Below are positions 4,274 through 6,212 of a stretch of 6,212 nucleotides of DNA, piece after piece. The translations under genes and the position numbers were made by a program. The notes beneath the pieces were generated by a model. That model saw nothing but the letters and a program-made list of their open reading frames with translations. It was not told the DNA's origin and ran no database searches. Each line of letters starts with the position of its first letter. Positions within the stretch are counted from its first letter, which is position 1. The DNA comes from Candidatus Bathyarchaeota archaeon (lineage in GTDB: Archaea > Thermoproteota > Bathyarchaeia > TCS64): positions 1 to 6,212 of the forward strand of contig DUKA01000163.1 of the NCBI GenBank assembly GCA_013329615.1, written 5' to 3'.

Positions 4274-5068
4274 TTAGAGGCTTACTCTCTTGATCTTCAT
4301 TTGTTTAGCATGTCGGTATCCTACGAACATCTTCGGGTGTAGGTACACGATACTTGAGAGGAAAACGAATAATGAGCTTCGCTTTGTTACCTGGTAGCTG
4401 ACCTGTCCCCTCGTGTAGTAGTAGTTTGACTCATTGGTTCGCGATCTTAGGTGGAGTGATTTAGTCCAATAGTGGCGAGCCGGGTATCTTCTCCTTATCG
4501 ATCGGAACATCAATGTGTCCTGGGCTCTGTAAACCTTCTTGGCGTCCTCCTCCTTCTCATTCTCAAGCCAAGCCTTTCTTGAAAATAAGAAAACCCCACT
4601 AAATGTTGATCTGGGCAAGATTACACTGATGAGTTTTCTGGCGAAATAGACACGATCTAGGGGATATGGTTTTAATCCGAATGAGACTATTTTCACATTG
4701 TTTTTTCCGAATTCCTCAATATATTTTCGGACGTCCTGATCCATGATTATGTCGGCAGCCGTTGTTAGTATAGCGTCGTTCCTAACTGCTCTGTATCCAA
4801 GCCTGAATAGATAGGCTACTCTATAATTCCAATCCTTAGGAATGCTCTGCACTCTAAGGAATTTTATATTTCCGCTATAATTGATCTCTTTTACATAATG
4901 TTCGATTAACTGCCTGCTTCCATCTGTGCAATTATCCAAAACAAATACGACTTCATCAGGTCCCAGATTGAATAAGCTCGGTAGGCTGAAGCGCAGATTA
5001 CGCTCTTCATTATGAACAGGCATTACTACAGAGAATTTCAGTCTTGCATTCTCTACCGAGCCGTTCAT
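4274..5068 (-). CDS. GT2-like (GT-A fold) glycosyltransferase
   Basis: 264 residues, ATG at 5068-5066, TAA at 4276-4274. The N-terminus has the family-2 nucleotide-sugar fold: KFSVVMPVHNEERNL (11-25), VVFVLDNCTDGS (40-51), and TTAADIIMDQD (102-112) where the metal-binding DxD motif normally falls. FSGVFLFSRKAW (157-168) resembles the acceptor-side segment, and AQDTLMFRSIRRRYP (182-196) carries a QD pair that may supply the catalytic acid. By family it transfers a sugar from a nucleotide donor to a lipid, glycan or protein. Donor and acceptor are unknown. No definite membrane helix is seen, though 232-243 is hydrophobic. It is AT-rich (30 to 43% GC in three 60-base lines, against 62 to 68% in lines of leuB and pepF), a sign of recent transfer. 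It lies 48 bases after the peptidase gene on the same strand. No clear ribosome site; TAA at 5110-5108 limits extension. Confidence 0.75.
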   Translation of the reverse strand: MNGSVENARLKFSVVMPVHNEERNLRFSLPSLFNLGPDEVVFVLDNCTDGSRQLIEHYVKEINYSGNIKFLRVQSIPKDWNYRVAYLFRLGYRAVRNDAILTTAADIIMDQDVRKYIEEFGKNNVKIVSFGLKPYPLDRVYFARKLISVILPRSTFSGVFLFSRKAWLENEKEEDAKKVYRAQDTLMFRSIRRRYPARHYWTKSLHLRSRTNESNYYYTRGQVSYQVTKRSSLFVFLSSIVYLHPKMFVGYRHAKQMKIKRVSL

Positions 5069-5116
5069 ACCATTAATTGAATCGGATCTGCTTAATGAAG
5101 GAAATTGTTAATGTCC

Positions 5117-6212
5117 CTACATTGTAGACTCTAGCTGATCAACCAGTTCCTCAAATTGCTGGATTCCCTTACGCCAGAAATTTTCGCTAGTGACATCGAA
5201 TCCAATATCCTTAGCTAGTTCGGTTGGGCTTCTGCTTGACCCTGCAGCAAGTAGAGTCTTCATCTTTGGTACGAATGCCTTGCCCTGCTCCTTGTAGAGG
5301 CGATAGAGGGCGAAGACGAAGAGCTGCGCGTAGACGTATGGATAGTTGTAGAAGCGGTAGTTGGGTATGTAGTAGTGTACCTTCATGGTCCACTCCCACT
5401 TCATCTCGGGGAGCCACTCGACGGCGTCGCCGTATATCTTGTCGCGCCCCGCCGTCCACAATGATGAGACTGTCTCCCCGTCTAGGAACTTCCCCGCCTT
5501 GATGGCGTCGTACATGCTCTTCTCGAAGAAGACGCGTGCGCTGACTTGATAGGCTGCCATGCCGAACTCGTCGAGGACGGTGGCGATGACCGCCTGCTTC
5601 TCCTCCATCGTCTTTACTGCGGCGAGGAGCCTGTCTGTGAGGAGCAGTTCGCCGAAGACGCTGCCGCACTCGGCTATGCAGCTGCCTATCTCATAGTTGG
5701 AGGGCTTCTGGTTGCGCCCGCCGAGGTAGGCGTGGACGGCGTGTCCCAGCTCGTGTGCTTGGGTGTAGACGTCGCCCATCTGTCCGTTAAAGCTCTGCAG
5801 CACGTAAGCGCTCTTGCCGGCGAGCCACGTGGCGCAGAAGGCTCCGCTGCGTTTGCCCTTGCGTACCTCGCCATCTATGTGGCGGCGCCCATACATCTCG
5901 TCGACCCACGCCGCCCACTCGGGGTCGAAGCTCTTGTAGGCGGCGACGACCTCCCTGCGGGACTCCTCCCACGTGTACTTCTTCTCGGGGGCCTTGGGTA
6001 GCGGGGCGACTATGTCCCAGTTGCCAAGCTTCTTGAGCCCCATGAGCTTCGCCTTGAGGCGCAGGTAGCGGCGGTACGACTCGACGCTGCCCTCCATGGT
6101 GTGCATGAGGGCGTCTATCGCCTCCTGCTCCACGTCGTTGTCGATGAGACTCTGTGTCATAGGGGAGGGGTATTTCCTCCACTCGCACATCTGCAGGTGG
6201 TCGCCGCAGACG
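5117..6212 (-). CDS. pepF: Oligoendopeptidase F (M3 family zinc metallopeptidase), 5' end outside window
   Basis: The frame is open from the right edge to TAG at 5119-5117, about 364 visible residues. M3B enzymes are near 600, so roughly the N-terminal third is missing. Counting from the internal Met at 6190, the zinc site HELGH is residues 146-150 (bases 5741-5755), and the third ligand is likely Glu174 in CIAECGSVFGE. Downstream, MKVHYYIPNYRFYNYPYVYAQ (269-289) is the His/Tyr-rich strand that closes the substrate cleft, and the C-terminus (LLAAGSS, SPTELAKDIGFD, FWRKGIQQFEELVDQLE) is typical of the family. By family the enzyme cuts short peptides in the cytoplasm for recycling. All catalytic residues are present. 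Codons before Met 6190 (VCGDHLQ) remain open, so that Met is internal. GC drops sharply in the last 100 or so bases, next to the AT-rich glycosyltransferase gene. Confidence 0.92.
   Translation of the reverse strand, partial: VCGDHLQMCEWRKYPSPMTQSLIDNDVEQEAIDALMHTMEGSVESYRRYLRLKAKLMGLKKLGNWDIVAPLPKAPEKKYTWEESRREVVAAYKSFDPEWAAWVDEMYGRRHIDGEVRKGKRSGAFCATWLAGKSAYVLQSFNGQMGDVYTQAHELGHAVHAYLGGRNQKPSNYEIGSCIAECGSVFGELLLTDRLLAAVKTMEEKQAVIATVLDEFGMAAYQVSARVFFEKSMYDAIKAGKFLDGETVSSLWTAGRDKIYGDAVEWLPEMKWEWTMKVHYYIPNYRFYNYPYVYAQLFVFALYRLYKEQGKAFVPKMKTLLAAGSSRSPTELAKDIGFDVTSENFWRKGIQQFEELVDQLESTM

Noticed and set aside
5546..6001. Plus-strand frame within pepF
   Set aside because: The minus strand encodes HELGH and the rest of the M3 fold here; the plus frame shows only compositional Ala/Val/Leu runs.

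Overview
The window reads as archaeal DNA. TATA-like boxes lie about 25 bases ahead of likely transcript starts. Ribosome sites are of the GGTGAT type, terminators look like plain T-runs, the tRNA-Asp is of archaeal type, and there is a stand-alone Lrp/AsnC ligand-binding protein. Several stops are TAG and one well-supported start is TTG. Bathyarchaeia or another TACK-like lineage is my guess, but the sequence does not fix the phylum.

Layout. The left edge holds the 3' half of leuD (isopropylmalate dehydratase small subunit, 1-234). Facing it is a small single-pass membrane protein gene (242-565, minus) whose reading frame is cut by one TAG in the membrane helix. A secreted protein of unknown function follows (727-1395), then leuB (1478-2491), so the two leucine genes are separated by about 1.2 kb of unrelated sequence. 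A coiled-coil plus winged-helix regulator (2533-3012) follows leuB. Next is a signal-peptide/C-terminal-anchor surface protein that starts with TTG (3143-3682). Directly behind it lies a decayed, gap-free copy of the last 38 codons of the winged-helix gene (3705-3821). The promoter of a stand-alone RAM-domain protein (3868-4110) begins at the end of that relic. tRNA-Asp(GUC) is at 4158-4236. On the minus strand, an M3-family oligoendopeptidase F (5117 to the right edge, partial) is followed by a GT2-like glycosyltransferase (4274-5068).

Together, leuD and leuB belong to leucine synthesis, and the small RAM-domain protein could sense an amino acid, though nothing visible proves a link. The most unusual parts are the amber-interrupted membrane gene, the duplicated and decayed winged-helix 3' end with a nearly unchanged 27-bp block running past its stop codon, a tRNA-Asp with C instead of U at position 55, and an AT-rich block that starts at the 3' end of the tRNA. 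I see no CRISPR array, insertion sequence or rRNA. No complete novel multi-gene system is evident.
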